A stretch of 48,346 bases of DNA from Clostridia bacterium (GCA_017452475.1 JAFTMJ010000007.1:1-48346), one strand, 5' to 3'; shown: positions 26,606-36,027, counted from the stretch's first letter. The notes: generated from the letters alone by a model not told the origin. Program-made: numbers and translations.

Positions 26606-28168
26606 ATGCATCAGGCATTATACAGAAAATACCGCCCTGCCGTGTTTGACGATGTGTACGGACAGGAGCATATAACATCAATTTTGAGATATGAAGCTAT
26701 GCATAGCTCCGTATCTCACGCATATTTGTTCTCCGGATCCCGCGGAACAGGTAAAACCACCTGCGCAAAAATTCTTGCCAAGAGTGTAAACTGCCTTAAC
26801 CCTAAGGACGGAAATCCCTGTAACGAGTGCGAAAACTGCCGAGCTATTGACAGCGGCAACACAACTGACGTTATTGAAATGGACGCTGCCACAAACACAG
26901 GTGTTGACTACATACGAGATTTGCGTGAAAATGTTATGTACACCCCTGCAATGCTGAAAAAGCGCGTTTACATCATTGACGAGGCGCATATGCTTTCCGA
27001 CAGCGCTTTTAATGCTCTTTTAAAGACAATCGAGGAGCCGCCTGAGCATGTTTTATACATTTTTGCGACAACCGAGCAGCATAAAATCCCCGCAACCATA
27101 ATCTCCCGTTGCCAGCGCTTTGAGTTTAGGCGCATTTCACTTAAGTCCTTAGTTGAAAGGCTTATGTACATTGCCAAAAACGAGAACATTGATTTAACCG
27201 AGGAGGGCGCAACTCTTATTGCAAAAACCGCACAGGGCGGTATGCGTGACGCAATTAGCTTAATGGAGCTTTGCGCAGGCTCACACAAAACCATAACTGC
27301 CCAGCTTGTTAACGAAATCCTTGGTACAAGCTCATATGACAAGATGTGCCGGGTTGCTAAAAATATTGCAGAAAAGAATTACGGCAAGCTATTTGAGGCT
27401 ATAAATGAAATTGTTACATCATCAAAGGACATTTTGGTTTTCTTTGCTGACTTGACCGCCTTTTACAGAGATATGATGGTTCAAAAATCCAATGTGGCTC
27501 AAAGCTATTTGGAGCTTTTACCCTCCGAAAGCAAGCTCCTTTCAGAAACCGCTTCTCTTTTTAATATGGCGACGCTTATTTACCACGCAACATTACTTGA
27601 TGAGGCATATGCCAATATGCTAAGAAACCCAAGCGGAAAGAGGCTTTGCGCGGAAATCACGCTTATGAAAATGTGCGACCCTAAGCTAAGTGACTCAAAT
27701 GAAGCAATTCTTTCAAGGCTCGCCGGCTTGGAGGACAAAATTACCCTTTTATCAAAGGGCGCAATTGTACAAGCCCCCGCGCCTGTAATCGAGGTAAGCC
27801 AAGAGACCGAGGAGCAGATAAACCAAGAGGCGATGACCGTTAGTGAGAGTGAAAGCCCGAAAGCAAGCGGCGACACGGGCTTGACCGAAATTGAGTGCTG
27901 GGATGATATAATTGCCAAGGTAATGGAAAACGACGCCCCTGCAGGAAGCTTTTTGCGTGGGTCAAGCTGCTATTACTCAAGCAAGCACCAAGTATACTAT
28001 TTGGTTGCCTCCAATCCGTTTGCGGTTCAGCTTTTGAATTCGGATAAAAATTTAAAAAGCATATATAATGCTATGCTCCTTTGCGACATAGAAATCGGTA
28101 GCCCGTCACAAATAAAGGTTACCGCTAAGAAGGTTAAGGACATTGTTTCCGACCTTGATGAGTTTTGA
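26606..28168 (+). CDS. dnaX: DNA polymerase III subunits gamma/tau
   Basis: 520 residues. Clamp-loader AAA+ ATPase: start ALYRKYRPAVFDDVYGQEH, Walker A GSRGTGKTTCAK, a four-Cys zinc site beginning with CLNPKDGNPCNECENC, Walker B IIDEAHMLS, and sensor-1 IFATTEQHKIPATIISRCQRF. After about residue 370 comes a variable acidic linker (EVSQETEEQINQ) and a C-terminal domain that would bind the polymerase. I see no A-rich slippery heptamer, so programmed frameshifting to gamma is not evident. The start is ATG 26606 with AAAGGAG before it; the longer frame from 26558 runs into the SRP RNA 3' end. First gene of dnaX-ebfC-recR. Confidence 0.95.
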   Translation: MHQALYRKYRPAVFDDVYGQEHITSILRYEAMHSSVSHAYLFSGSRGTGKTTCAKILAKSVNCLNPKDGNPCNECENCRAIDSGNTTDVIEMDAATNTGVDYIRDLRENVMYTPAMLKKRVYIIDEAHMLSDSAFNALLKTIEEPPEHVLYIFATTEQHKIPATIISRCQRFEFRRISLKSLVERLMYIAKNENIDLTEEGATLIAKTAQGGMRDAISLMELCAGSHKTITAQLVNEILGTSSYDKMCRVAKNIAEKNYGKLFEAINEIVTSSKDILVFFADLTAFYRDMMVQKSNVAQSYLELLPSESKLLSETASLFNMATLIYHATLLDEAYANMLRNPSGKRLCAEITLMKMCDPKLSDSNEAILSRLAGLEDKITLLSKGAIVQAPAPVIEVSQETEEQINQEAMTVSESESPKASGDTGLTEIECWDDIIAKVMENDAPAGSFLRGSSCYYSSKHQVYYLVASNPFAVQLLNSDKNLKSIYNAMLLCDIEIGSPSQIKVTAKKVKDIVSDLDEF

Positions 28169-28199
28169 TTAAAATTGAAGTTATAGAAAGGAAATTATT

Positions 28200-28553
28200 A
28201 TGAGAGCTAATATTCCAAAGGGTCCGAGCATGAACGAAATGCTAAGACAGGCACAAAAAATGCAAGAGGATATGCAAACCAAGCAGGCAGAGCTTGAGGA
28301 AAGAGAGTACGAGGTTAGCGCAGGCGGCGGAGTTGTTAAGGTTAAGATTAACGGTCGCCGTGAGGTTTTAAACATTGATATTGCTGAGGAGATTGTTGAC
28401 CCTGACGATATCGAAACCTTGTCCGACATCCTTGTTGCGGCTGTTAACGAGGCAATAAAAAAGGTTGACTCCACCTCTAATGAGGAAATGGGCAAAATCA
28501 CAGGCGGTACGGCAGGTATGGGCGGTATGATGGGTATGCCCGGCTTATTCTAA
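28200..28553 (+). CDS. ebfC: YbaB/EbfC family nucleoid-associated protein
   Basis: 117 residues. Helical N-terminus (MNEMLRQAQKMQEDMQTKQAELEER) forming the tweezers coil, a beta sheet with GGGVVKVKINGRREVLNIDI, then LSDILVAAVNEAIKKV, and a Gly/Met-rich tail (GGTAGMGGMMGMPGLF) typical of Firmicutes members. It binds DNA as a dimer and is almost always placed between dnaX and recR, as here. AAGGAAA precedes the ATG. Its stop overlaps recR as TAATG. Confidence 0.95.
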   Translation: MRANIPKGPSMNEMLRQAQKMQEDMQTKQAELEEREYEVSAGGGVVKVKINGRREVLNIDIAEEIVDPDDIETLSDILVAAVNEAIKKVDSTSNEEMGKITGGTAGMGGMMGMPGLF

Positions 28554-29152
28554 TGGATAGCTTGGTTAAGCCATTGCAGGACCTGGTTGACAAATTCCGT
28601 TCCCTTGACGGGGTTGGACAGAAAAGCGCAATGAGAATGGCGTTTTCTATCCTTGATATGCCCGATGCGGATGCTTACGCCTTCGCACAGGCTATTCTTG
28701 ATGCGAAAACAAAGATAGGGCTTTGCTCTGTTTGCCAAAACATTTCAAGCGAGGAAATATGCCCCATTTGCGCCTCAAGCACCCGTGACCACAGTGTGGT
28801 TTGCGTTGTTGAGGATTACCAGGCGGTAATTGCCCTTGAAAAGGTTAAGGAGTTTTCAGGCGTTTACCATGTTCTCCACGGTACAATTTCTCCAATGAAG
28901 GGAATTGGTCCTGACCAGCTCAAAATCAAAGAGCTTTTAAACAGAATCAATAACGATGACATAAAAGAGGTTATCGTTGCAACTAACCCAACAGTTGCGG
29001 GCGAAGCCACAGCTATGTACATTTCAAGAATTTTAAAGCCACTTGGGCTTAAGGTAACAAGGATTGCAAACGGTCTGCCTGTTGGCGCTGACCTTGAATA
29101 TGCAGATGCTGTTACTCTCTACCGAGCTATTATGGGTAGACACGATATTTAA
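28553..29152 (+). CDS. recR: recombination mediator RecR
   Basis: 199 residues of normal length. N-terminal helix-hairpin-helix (RSLDGVGQKSAMRMAFSIL), C4 zinc finger CSVCQNISSEEICPIC, Toprim domain starting VVCVVEDYQAVIALEK with GVYHVLHGTISPMKGIGPDQL, and the C-terminal ATNPTVAGEATAMYISRIL and RIANGLPVGADLEYAD. Loads RecA on gapped DNA with RecO. Coupled to ebfC. Confidence 0.96.
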   Translation: MDSLVKPLQDLVDKFRSLDGVGQKSAMRMAFSILDMPDADAYAFAQAILDAKTKIGLCSVCQNISSEEICPICASSTRDHSVVCVVEDYQAVIALEKVKEFSGVYHVLHGTISPMKGIGPDQLKIKELLNRINNDDIKEVIVATNPTVAGEATAMYISRILKPLGLKVTRIANGLPVGADLEYADAVTLYRAIMGRHDI

Positions 29153-29172
29153 CTTTTTAGACTGGAATTAAT

Positions 29173-30306
29173 ATGGAATACATCTTTTTTGACATAGAAT
29201 GTGCCAACTGCTTCCACGGTCGAGGAAAGATTTGCTCCTTCGGCTATGTAATTACAGATGAGCAGTTTAACATCATTTCAAAAAATGATATTTTAATGAA
29301 TCCTCATTCAAGGTTCCATTTGTGCGGTCACGGAAATCACCCCGGAATCACCTTGGGGTACGATGAAAAAACCTTTAATAAATCCCCCGACTTTCCTAAG
29401 CACTACAAAAAAATCAAGGAGCTTCTTACCAAGCCTGACCGTTTGGTTTTCGGCTTCTCTGTTATGTCCGACGCAGGATATATAAAAAGCGAGTGCGAGC
29501 GCTTCCACCGGGAGCTGTTTGACTACAGCTTTATTGATATACAAAGGATATACACCGATTATAAGGGGCTTGACAACACCCCGTCCCTTATCAAGTGTGC
29601 CCATGAATATGGCGTTGACGACACACAGGATGTACATAGAAGCGATGATGACTCATACTTCACTATGAGGGTGCTAAAGGGCTTGTGCGAGGAAACAGGG
29701 TTAAGCGCCACTGAGCTTATTGAAAAATACCCACACTGCAAGTGCTGGTGCAAGGGTGGCGAGCTTGGATCTGAGTTTTTAAAATACAAGGAATTATTAA
29801 AGGCACAAAAGCTGACCAAAATGGAAAAGCTGACAGGAAGCCCACGCGCAAACTGGGTACACTCCTCCGAAAAGAATGCTGAGGAGCTTTCAACCTACAT
29901 TAAGCGTGTGTTTGTTACCCGTTCCTCCCCTTCTCCACTTTGCGGAAAGAAGGTGTGCATAAGCTCCCTTTATGAGGAATATCATTTTAACGAAATGATG
30001 AATATTATATCACTGCTTGCGTCAATTGGAGCTAAGTACACAAGGCACGCATACTCCTGCGACTACTTTGTTGAGCATAGCATTGTTGACAAGCACGGCA
30101 AGGAATATTGCTGCTACAGGCGAGAAAAGGCACAGCTTATTAATGATACCGAGAGGGAAATAACCTTTATTCCCTTAGACACACTCCTTTGCTTACTAAA
30201 CACCGACGAAAAAAACATTTCCGCCCTTGACAGGAGCAAGCTGACCCCCACAAGGAGAGGAACTAACAAGCCATTTTTCCGTAAGCAAAAGATTACTAAT
30301 GTGTAA
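29173..30306 (+). CDS. DnaQ-like 3'-5' exonuclease with C-terminal BRCT-like domain
   Basis: 377 residues. Residues 1-170 are a DEDDh exonuclease: YIFFDIECAN gives D7 and E9, FGFSVMSDAGYI gives D100, and DVHRSDDDSYFTM gives H155 and D160, so all five catalytic residues can be placed. Residues ~255-345 resemble a BRCT fold: LCGKKVCIS, then MMNIISLLASIGAKYTRH and CDYFVEH. A Cys-rich piece (HCKCWCKGG) joins them. The role is inferred to be DNA end processing or repair; it starts 20 bases after recR and may share its transcript. The basic C-terminus (KLTPTRRGTNKPFFRKQK) could bind nucleic acid. I do not know a named orthologue. Confidence 0.78.
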   Translation: MEYIFFDIECANCFHGRGKICSFGYVITDEQFNIISKNDILMNPHSRFHLCGHGNHPGITLGYDEKTFNKSPDFPKHYKKIKELLTKPDRLVFGFSVMSDAGYIKSECERFHRELFDYSFIDIQRIYTDYKGLDNTPSLIKCAHEYGVDDTQDVHRSDDDSYFTMRVLKGLCEETGLSATELIEKYPHCKCWCKGGELGSEFLKYKELLKAQKLTKMEKLTGSPRANWVHSSEKNAEELSTYIKRVFVTRSSPSPLCGKKVCISSLYEEYHFNEMMNIISLLASIGAKYTRHAYSCDYFVEHSIVDKHGKEYCCYRREKAQLINDTEREITFIPLDTLLCLLNTDEKNISALDRSKLTPTRRGTNKPFFRKQKITNV

Positions 30307-30316
30307 ATACTAAATT

Positions 30317-30345
30317 AAAACGGCGACAATAAAAGTCGCCGTTTT
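30317..30345 (+). terminator. terminator after the recR-exonuclease unit
   Basis: An 11-bp stem (30317-30327 with 30335-30345), loop AATAAAA, with A and T runs at its ends. Confidence 0.82.
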
Positions 30346-30371
30346 GGTTTTTATAGAAATTATCAAATATA

Positions 30372-30408
30372 ATATGCCCGCAAAATCCAAATGATTTTGC
30401 GGGCATAT
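30372..30408. terminator. second hairpin, probably ending the minus-strand radical-SAM operon
   Basis: A perfect 16-bp stem (30372-30387 with 30393-30408) with loop CAAAT, placed four bases beyond the DUF2344 stop. The T-run is poor on the minus strand (TATTATATTT) and somewhat better on the plus strand. Confidence 0.7.
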
Positions 30409-30411
30409 GTT

Positions 30412-31077
30412 TTATTTAAACTCGTTTAACTCTTCATCAAGCATTTTGTTGCGCATTATCGTGCAGTACTCATCAATAGAATTGGAATCCATAATTTTAA
30501 GGTACTTGGCAATTGCTTGAACAATGAGTTCGGGGTTCAGGTTACTCTCATTACCTGCATTTACCACCGTATTTATAACAACAGTGCCGTTTTGCGCCGA
30601 TGCGTTAAGGGATTTAATGAAGGTACAAATGTCAACCTCTCGCTCTCCGCTTTTAGACTTTTTAGTGATAATGCATTCCTTGGAAAACAGTGAGTTAACA
30701 TTATCGGCTGTATCAGCCTGTATTTTGGGAGAATGAAGCACAATTGTATAATCCGCATACGCAATGCTTTTAAACTTCACCTCGGGGCTGTATACCTCTA
30801 AAACCTCCATTTCCCGTGGGAAATTCCTTTGAACGCGCTCCTTAATTTCCTCAAAGCTCATATAAGAGTTAATTTTGAAGTCCATAAGCTCGCAGGTGCT
30901 TTCCACGCCCACAGGCAACGGAAGGGCAAAAACAATCCTTGGCTGGGGGTTAAAGCCCTCACTATACCAAATATCAACCCCTGAACGGACAATTATCCTT
31001 TGCATTGTGCGCGCCAAATCAAGATGGGAAATGTACATAAGATCCCCAAGCTTGGTAAACTTTATTCTTACAGGCAT
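30412..31077 (-). CDS. DUF2344 / TIGR03936 radical-SAM-associated protein
   Basis: 221 residues. The family opening PVRIKFTKLGDLMYISHLDL and GFNPQPRIVFALPLPVGVES are clear. Members pair with TIGR03960 radical-SAM proteins, sometimes as fusions, and their job is unknown. Here the ATG overlaps the stop of that partner as TAATG, which fixes the start at 31077 rather than the longer open frame to 31098. Last gene of the rlmB operon. Confidence 0.9.
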   Translation of the reverse strand: MPVRIKFTKLGDLMYISHLDLARTMQRIIVRSGVDIWYSEGFNPQPRIVFALPLPVGVESTCELMDFKINSYMSFEEIKERVQRNFPREMEVLEVYSPEVKFKSIAYADYTIVLHSPKIQADTADNVNSLFSKECIITKKSKSGEREVDICTFIKSLNASAQNGTVVINTVVNAGNESNLNPELIVQAIAKYLKIMDSNSIDEYCTIMRNKMLDEELNEFK

Positions 31078-32927
31078 TATTTCTTTTTCGGGCACCATGT
31101 AAGCTCCTTTCCAAGCCTGTTAGCACCACAGCCCGAGCATTTCTCCTTGCAGTTAGGTGTGGTTTTGCTTTCATATGCTTTTTTGTTCTCTGAAATCATA
31201 AAGCTCTTGTTAACTCCAATGTCAATTACATCCCAAGGAAGTATTTCATCATAGCCTATTCTTCTGTTTGCATAGAAGGATGGGTCAATGCCGCATTCCT
31301 CAAAAACTGTCATCCACTTATCATAATCAAAATGCTCGTCCCAAGCATCAAAGCGCATACCCTTACCAACTGCGTGGGCAATTGCCTTGGAAAGACGGCG
31401 GTCACCCTTGGAGAAAACCGCCTCTAAGCGGGAAACCTTAGCCTCGTGCCAAGTATACCTAACCTTACGGTCTGTAATTTTTTCACCCAAAAATCTTTGT
31501 TTGTCAACCAAGCTTTCAAGGGTGTCCTGTGGCTCCCACTGGAACGGTGTATGTGGCTTTGGAACAAAGCAAGAAACACTAATTGTAACCTGTACGGGCT
31601 TTTTAGGTCTTACAGGCATTTTATAAAATTCATCAACCACATGCTTGGCAAGAACGGAAATACCCTCAATGTCCTCGTAGGTTTCGGTTGGCAAGCCGTT
31701 CATAAAATATAGCTTAACCTGGCTTTTTCCACCCTCAAATGCCAGGCGAACCGCATTCAACAAATCATCCTCATAAAGGTTCTTGTTAATGGCATCTCTA
31801 AGCCTTTGTGTGCCTGCCTCGGGAGCAAATGTAAGTCCGCTTGATCGAACACCGCTGACCTTACGCATCAGCTCCTTAGTAAAGCTGTCCGCACGTAAGG
31901 AGGGCAAGGAAAGGTTGATTTTATTTTTATTTGTCCAATCAAGAAGCAAATCCGTCGCCTCGTTCAAGCAGGAATAGTCACTTATTGAAAGGGAGGTTAA
32001 GGAAATCTCCGTATAACCCGTATTCTTGTATATCTCCTGCGCCTGTGCGTTTAGCACCTCGGCGCTCTTTTCCCTAACGGGGCGGAAAACCATACCTGCC
32101 TGGCAGAAGCGGCAGCCCCTTATACAGCCACGGAAGGTTTCGAGCATAATTCTGTCGTGTACCGTTTCGATATAAGGCATAACAGGCTTTACAGGGAAAT
32201 ATGAGGTATTAAGGTCCTCAACCACCCTCTTCTCCACCTTTTTGGGAACATCCTCGTATTTTGGCTCAAAGCGCTTTATAGTGCCATTCTCATTATATTC
32301 CACACAATAGAGTGAGGGAACATAGAAGCCCTTTAAGTGAGATGCCTCACGTAGGAAGGCTTGCTTTGAGTATGTGCCATTCTTTTTCATATCAATATAG
32401 AGCTGTGAAAGCTCGCAAAGAGCCTCCTCACCCTCACCAATACTGAAGATATCAAAGAAATCAGCCACAGGCTCGGCATTATAGGCACAAGGGCCGCCGC
32501 CGAGCAAAATTGGGTACTCCTCGCCCCTGTCCTTAGCAAAGATAGGAATGCCTGCCAAGTCAATCATATTAACGGCGGTTGTATAGCAAAGCTCATACTG
32601 CAGGGAAATTGCCATAATGTCAAAATCCTTAACATTGTCTTTGCTTTCAAGAGCATACAGAGGAACGCCGTTTGCTCTCATCTGCTCCTCCATATCATCC
32701 CAAGGCGCAAATACCCTTTCGCACCAAACACCCTCCATCTCGTTAAGAGCGCCGTAGAGGATTTTAATGCCAAGGTTAGACATACCTATTTCATATGTAT
32801 CGGGAAAGCAGAAGGCGATGCGAAGGTCAACCTTACTTTTATCCTTTATAATCTGACCGAATTCGCCGCCAGTGTATCTGCCCGGCTTTTGAACAGACTT
32901 CAAAATCGTACTAATATTTTTTTGCAT
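31077..32927 (-). CDS. TIGR03960 family B12-binding-type radical SAM protein
   Basis: 616 residues. An N-terminal Rossmann region of the B12-binding type (RIAFCFPDTYEIGMSNLGIKI, ISLQYELCYTTAVNMI, PILLGGGPCAYNAEPVADFF) precedes a radical-SAM core with the cluster motif RGCIRGCRFCQAG (three Cys) and SLPSLRADSFT. The C-terminus has a further Cys cluster, CKEKCSGCGANRLG. Substrate unknown; the family is widespread in Clostridia and normally adjacent to TIGR03936, as here. It starts one base after the P-type ATPase-like gene's stop. Confidence 0.93.
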   Translation of the reverse strand: MQKNISTILKSVQKPGRYTGGEFGQIIKDKSKVDLRIAFCFPDTYEIGMSNLGIKILYGALNEMEGVWCERVFAPWDDMEEQMRANGVPLYALESKDNVKDFDIMAISLQYELCYTTAVNMIDLAGIPIFAKDRGEEYPILLGGGPCAYNAEPVADFFDIFSIGEGEEALCELSQLYIDMKKNGTYSKQAFLREASHLKGFYVPSLYCVEYNENGTIKRFEPKYEDVPKKVEKRVVEDLNTSYFPVKPVMPYIETVHDRIMLETFRGCIRGCRFCQAGMVFRPVREKSAEVLNAQAQEIYKNTGYTEISLTSLSISDYSCLNEATDLLLDWTNKNKINLSLPSLRADSFTKELMRKVSGVRSSGLTFAPEAGTQRLRDAINKNLYEDDLLNAVRLAFEGGKSQVKLYFMNGLPTETYEDIEGISVLAKHVVDEFYKMPVRPKKPVQVTISVSCFVPKPHTPFQWEPQDTLESLVDKQRFLGEKITDRKVRYTWHEAKVSRLEAVFSKGDRRLSKAIAHAVGKGMRFDAWDEHFDYDKWMTVFEECGIDPSFYANRRIGYDEILPWDVIDIGVNKSFMISENKKAYESKTTPNCKEKCSGCGANRLGKELTWCPKKK

Positions 32928-32928
32928 T

Positions 32929-35115
32929 TTATTTTAGCTTTGGCATTGATAACAATGATGCGAGCATCATAACAACCACAAAAATCATATGGTAGCCAAC
33001 AATATGGGCGGAGTAAAAGAAGCTTAGCTTACCGAATGTCCAAAGGGCAAGAAGCACAGCGCCGCCGATTGATGAAATTATCTTAATTGCCTTTAATACC
33101 TTTCTTGTTGATAAAATCTTCTTGCACACAGGAATCGCCTTGATAAGTGACCTCGACAAGCCCTTGGATACAATTTTACTGTCCTTTGCGGCGGTTGGCT
33201 TTGTAACCTCCGTAACGGAGCTTAGCTTAATAACCCTTAAATCACGCTTTTTAAAGGATGTAACCTTCTTTATAAGCTCATTGTTTAGGTTAGGGTCAAA
33301 GGAGCGAATTCCAACGCCTGTGCCGTTTTTATTTAAGAGCCTAACTACCCTTAAAAATTCTTCATCAATATCGTACTTAATGAATATCTTTGCCGCAAGC
33401 ACACCGTTAATTGCAATGTACATAGCGCTTGTGCCTGTCTTTACCTCACGCTCGTTACCAACCTCAATGCCTTGTGAGGTCATACCGAACTTGTCAGCAA
33501 AAATAACCTTCTCGTTATCGATTTTTACAACCAAATAGCTCCTGCCCGAGCACATAAACCTAACGCGCTTGCTTGAAAGGATAGACTCGTTTGCGGCGGC
33601 ATCAAACACCTCGGCAAGTGGACCGCCAACCAAGGAAAATCCGTTTGATGCGTAGTAAAGCACCTTTTCGATTGTATAATCGTTATACACATGGAAGTGC
33701 TGAATTTTAATGTTTTGAGGTGGGAATGCGGTGGTGTCATTAACGACCACAACATCTGTACCCGCATACTCGTTAATTGCCTCCTCGCCTATTATGGCAA
33801 CACCGTCATCAAAGAGCCTTTTGTTTCCTATGTAGAAGGGCACGCTGTATGCACATAGAACGCCGATTGGCAGCATAAGCATAACGCCAATACCCCAGTA
33901 TGCGGTAAGCTGTGATGCGCTGCCTATACGAATTGCGGAAATAATTGCAAACACAACGGGCAAAATCAGAGCCACAAGATAGTAAATGCCCATAAATTTG
34001 CCAATGCTTACATTTGAGTTTGTGTTGTAAAAGAAATTCTTTACAAATCCGGTTTTTCCAACACGGGCAATTTGACCGTTATACTCACCGTTTGAGGTGG
34101 TAGTAAATGTGTCATACTCCGCCTCCGCATTGTTCTGCTGAACTCTTTCAAGAATAAACTTTGTGTCCTTGCCCGAAATTGCCCTAAAGCCGTACTCCTC
34201 TCTTACCACATTGACAAAGGAAAAAAGAATTGTTCCTACCAAAATTGCGGCTGTAACAAAGTTAAACATGCTTGGACTTGTGTAACCGAAGGAAACCAAA
34301 ATTATGGAGGTAACACTGTGAATTACGGAAATAATCAAGGCGACAACACCCACAGACTCCGGCAAAAAGTCCTTAGACAATATGGAACGGAAGCCGTGGT
34401 ACACCTGCTCATATGCAAAAGCGGCACATAAAGCAAGCAAGCCAAGGCTAATGCCTATATGTAGATACGGATAGCTTGAAATATTGAATATGCCCGTTGG
34501 CTCGCTTAAAAACAGTGAAATATTTTCTGCAAAGAACAAAAGAACTGTACAAATTATGGACATAACAAGGCGCTTACCTATGCCGCTAACCGCGTAGTCA
34601 TACATTTTCTTTATATCCTTGTTTTGAAGCCTCTCCCTGTACTCGTAGCTTTCGCCCGTTGCCTCAAGCTCGTCCTCGTCACCCTCGCCCGAGCTGTCCT
34701 TTTCCACAACTGTTTTTACAGAGCCGGAATTTTTAATTCCAAATGTCTCCATAAACTTTTTATCTGCATGAGCATTGCTCGCAAACATCTCATCAACTAT
34801 AAAATTCTCGTCAGAGTCCACATTTGTATCGTGCCAATCGGACATTCTTGAGCTGCTGCCTTGCAAGTCCTCATTTACATTTTCAGTAATTTTATTGAAG
34901 ATTGCCTCATCGGGGGAAACAAGCGGGATATCCTCACCCAAGGGTGCCGCCTGCCTGTTTTCTGCAATATCCATAGGTATAGTTTCCGGATCGTCAAGCC
35001 GTGTTGAAGGAGCCTTTACTTCGCCCTTTTCTTTAATCTTTTTCTCGGCAGATTCAACGGAAGCAACATCCGCAGAGCCGACATTTAGCTTGATTTGAGT
35101 AAACTTTTCTTCCAT
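32929..35115 (-). CDS. P-type (P1B-like) ATPase homologue with degenerate catalytic motifs
   Basis: 728 residues. Residues 1-165 are acidic and probably disordered. About 180-305 hold four membrane segments, 310-370 a possible actuator-like domain, 375-430 two more segments, 450-665 a cytoplasmic domain, and 675-725 two final segments: the P1B-ATPase plan. The stretch MLMLPIGVLCAYSVPFYIGN, then GVAIIGEEAINEYAGTDVVVVNDTTAFPP, lines up with the CPC helix and the GILIKGGEALE...VVFDKTGTLT of metal pumps, but DKTGTLT is replaced (N459 or D460 at the aspartate position), TGD reads SFD (605-607), the CPC site is absent and no GDGxND is found. Transport by phosphoenzyme is therefore unlikely. Between rlmB and the radical-SAM pair; AAGGAG precedes the ATG... 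read on the minus strand as GGAGATTT. Confidence 0.7.
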   Translation of the reverse strand: MEEKFTQIKLNVGSADVASVESAEKKIKEKGEVKAPSTRLDDPETIPMDIAENRQAAPLGEDIPLVSPDEAIFNKITENVNEDLQGSSSRMSDWHDTNVDSDENFIVDEMFASNAHADKKFMETFGIKNSGSVKTVVEKDSSGEGDEDELEATGESYEYRERLQNKDIKKMYDYAVSGIGKRLVMSIICTVLLFFAENISLFLSEPTGIFNISSYPYLHIGISLGLLALCAAFAYEQVYHGFRSILSKDFLPESVGVVALIISVIHSVTSIILVSFGYTSPSMFNFVTAAILVGTILFSFVNVVREEYGFRAISGKDTKFILERVQQNNAEAEYDTFTTTSNGEYNGQIARVGKTGFVKNFFYNTNSNVSIGKFMGIYYLVALILPVVFAIISAIRIGSASQLTAYWGIGVMLMLPIGVLCAYSVPFYIGNKRLFDDGVAIIGEEAINEYAGTDVVVVNDTTAFPPQNIKIQHFHVYNDYTIEKVLYYASNGFSLVGGPLAEVFDAAANESILSSKRVRFMCSGRSYLVVKIDNEKVIFADKFGMTSQGIEVGNEREVKTGTSAMYIAINGVLAAKIFIKYDIDEEFLRVVRLLNKNGTGVGIRSFDPNLNNELIKKVTSFKKRDLRVIKLSSVTEVTKPTAAKDSKIVSKGLSRSLIKAIPVCKKILSTRKVLKAIKIISSIGGAVLLALWTFGKLSFFYSAHIVGYHMIFVVVMMLASLLSMPKLK

Positions 35116-35135
35116 AAATCTCCTTTCAATATGGC

Positions 35136-35993
35136 TTATTTACCGCGTTGAACCCTTGCCACATGGCAAAGAATAACCGATGCCGCGGTAGACACATTAA
35201 GTGAGTTAACCTTGCCGTACATAGGTATGGAAACGATGTAGTCACTGTTTTCCTTGACTATTCTTGAAACGCCGTTACCCTCAGAGCCGAGAACAATTGC
35301 GCAAGCACAGTTAAAGTCGGTTTCGTAATACGGGGTGCCCTCCGCCTCGGAGGTGAAAATCCAAACTCCCTTTTTCTTGAGTGCCTCAATTGTTGCGGAA
35401 ATATTTGCAACCTTTGCAATGAGCATATGCTCAATTGCGCCTGCTGAGGACTTATAAACCGTTGGGGTAATGCCAACTGCCCTACGCTTTGGAATAACGA
35501 TGCCGTGGGCGCCTGCACATTCAGCACAACGGATAAGCGCGCCCAAATTGTGCGGGTCCTCAATAGAATCCGCAATAACGATAAGCGGCTTCTCTCCCCT
35601 TTCCTCGGCTAAGCTTAGCATATCATCAATTGTGGAATACTCCTTCATCGCGGCCTGCGCCACAATGCCCTGATGATTTGCACCTTCAGCCAAAAAATCA
35701 AGCTTTTGCGCTTCAACCTCCACAATGGGAATACCCTTTGACACTGCCTCAGCAATCAAAACGGTAATTGAACCCTCGTGGCTGCCGCCCTTCTTTACAT
35801 ATATTTTGTCAACGGTGCGCTCACTCTTAAGCAGCTCTCGTACAGCATTTCTGCCAACGACCATACCGTTATCCTCTTTTTCCTCGTTATTAAAGCCCCT
35901 GTTCCTATCGCTTGCACCCTTTGTAAAATTGTTAAACTCTCTTTTTTCAAAGCGGCCTTTATCCTTGCTGAAACCTTTTCTCTTATTTTCCAC
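35136..35993 (-). CDS. rlmB: 23S rRNA (guanosine-2'-O-)-methyltransferase RlmB family
   Basis: 285 residues from a GTG start with GGGGAG seven bases upstream. A basic, disordered N-terminal tail of about 44 residues precedes the substrate-binding domain (VVGRNAVRELLKSERTVDKIYVKKG) and the SPOUT domain with DSIEDPHNLGALIRCAECAG, VLGSEGNGVSRIV and IPMYGKVNSLNVSTAASVIL. The enzyme methylates G2251 of 23S rRNA in E. coli; the exact target in this organism could also be another TrmH-type site. First gene of the four-gene minus-strand operon. Confidence 0.92.
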   Translation of the reverse strand: MENKRKGFSKDKGRFEKREFNNFTKGASDRNRGFNNEEKEDNGMVVGRNAVRELLKSERTVDKIYVKKGGSHEGSITVLIAEAVSKGIPIVEVEAQKLDFLAEGANHQGIVAQAAMKEYSTIDDMLSLAEERGEKPLIVIADSIEDPHNLGALIRCAECAGAHGIVIPKRRAVGITPTVYKSSAGAIEHMLIAKVANISATIEALKKKGVWIFTSEAEGTPYYETDFNCACAIVLGSEGNGVSRIVKENSDYIVSIPMYGKVNSLNVSTAASVILCHVARVQRGK

Positions 35994-36027
35994 GATAGCT
36001 CCCCTTAATCACATTATTTATCAGTAT

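Noticed and set aside
26467-26649. 60-codon frame over the SRP RNA and dnaX start
   Set aside because: It runs through the SRP RNA S domain; the RNA and the dnaX start at 26606 explain the sequence.
26606-28168. Programmed frameshift in dnaX giving a gamma form
   Set aside because: No A6/A7 slippery run of the E. coli kind is present in the linker region.
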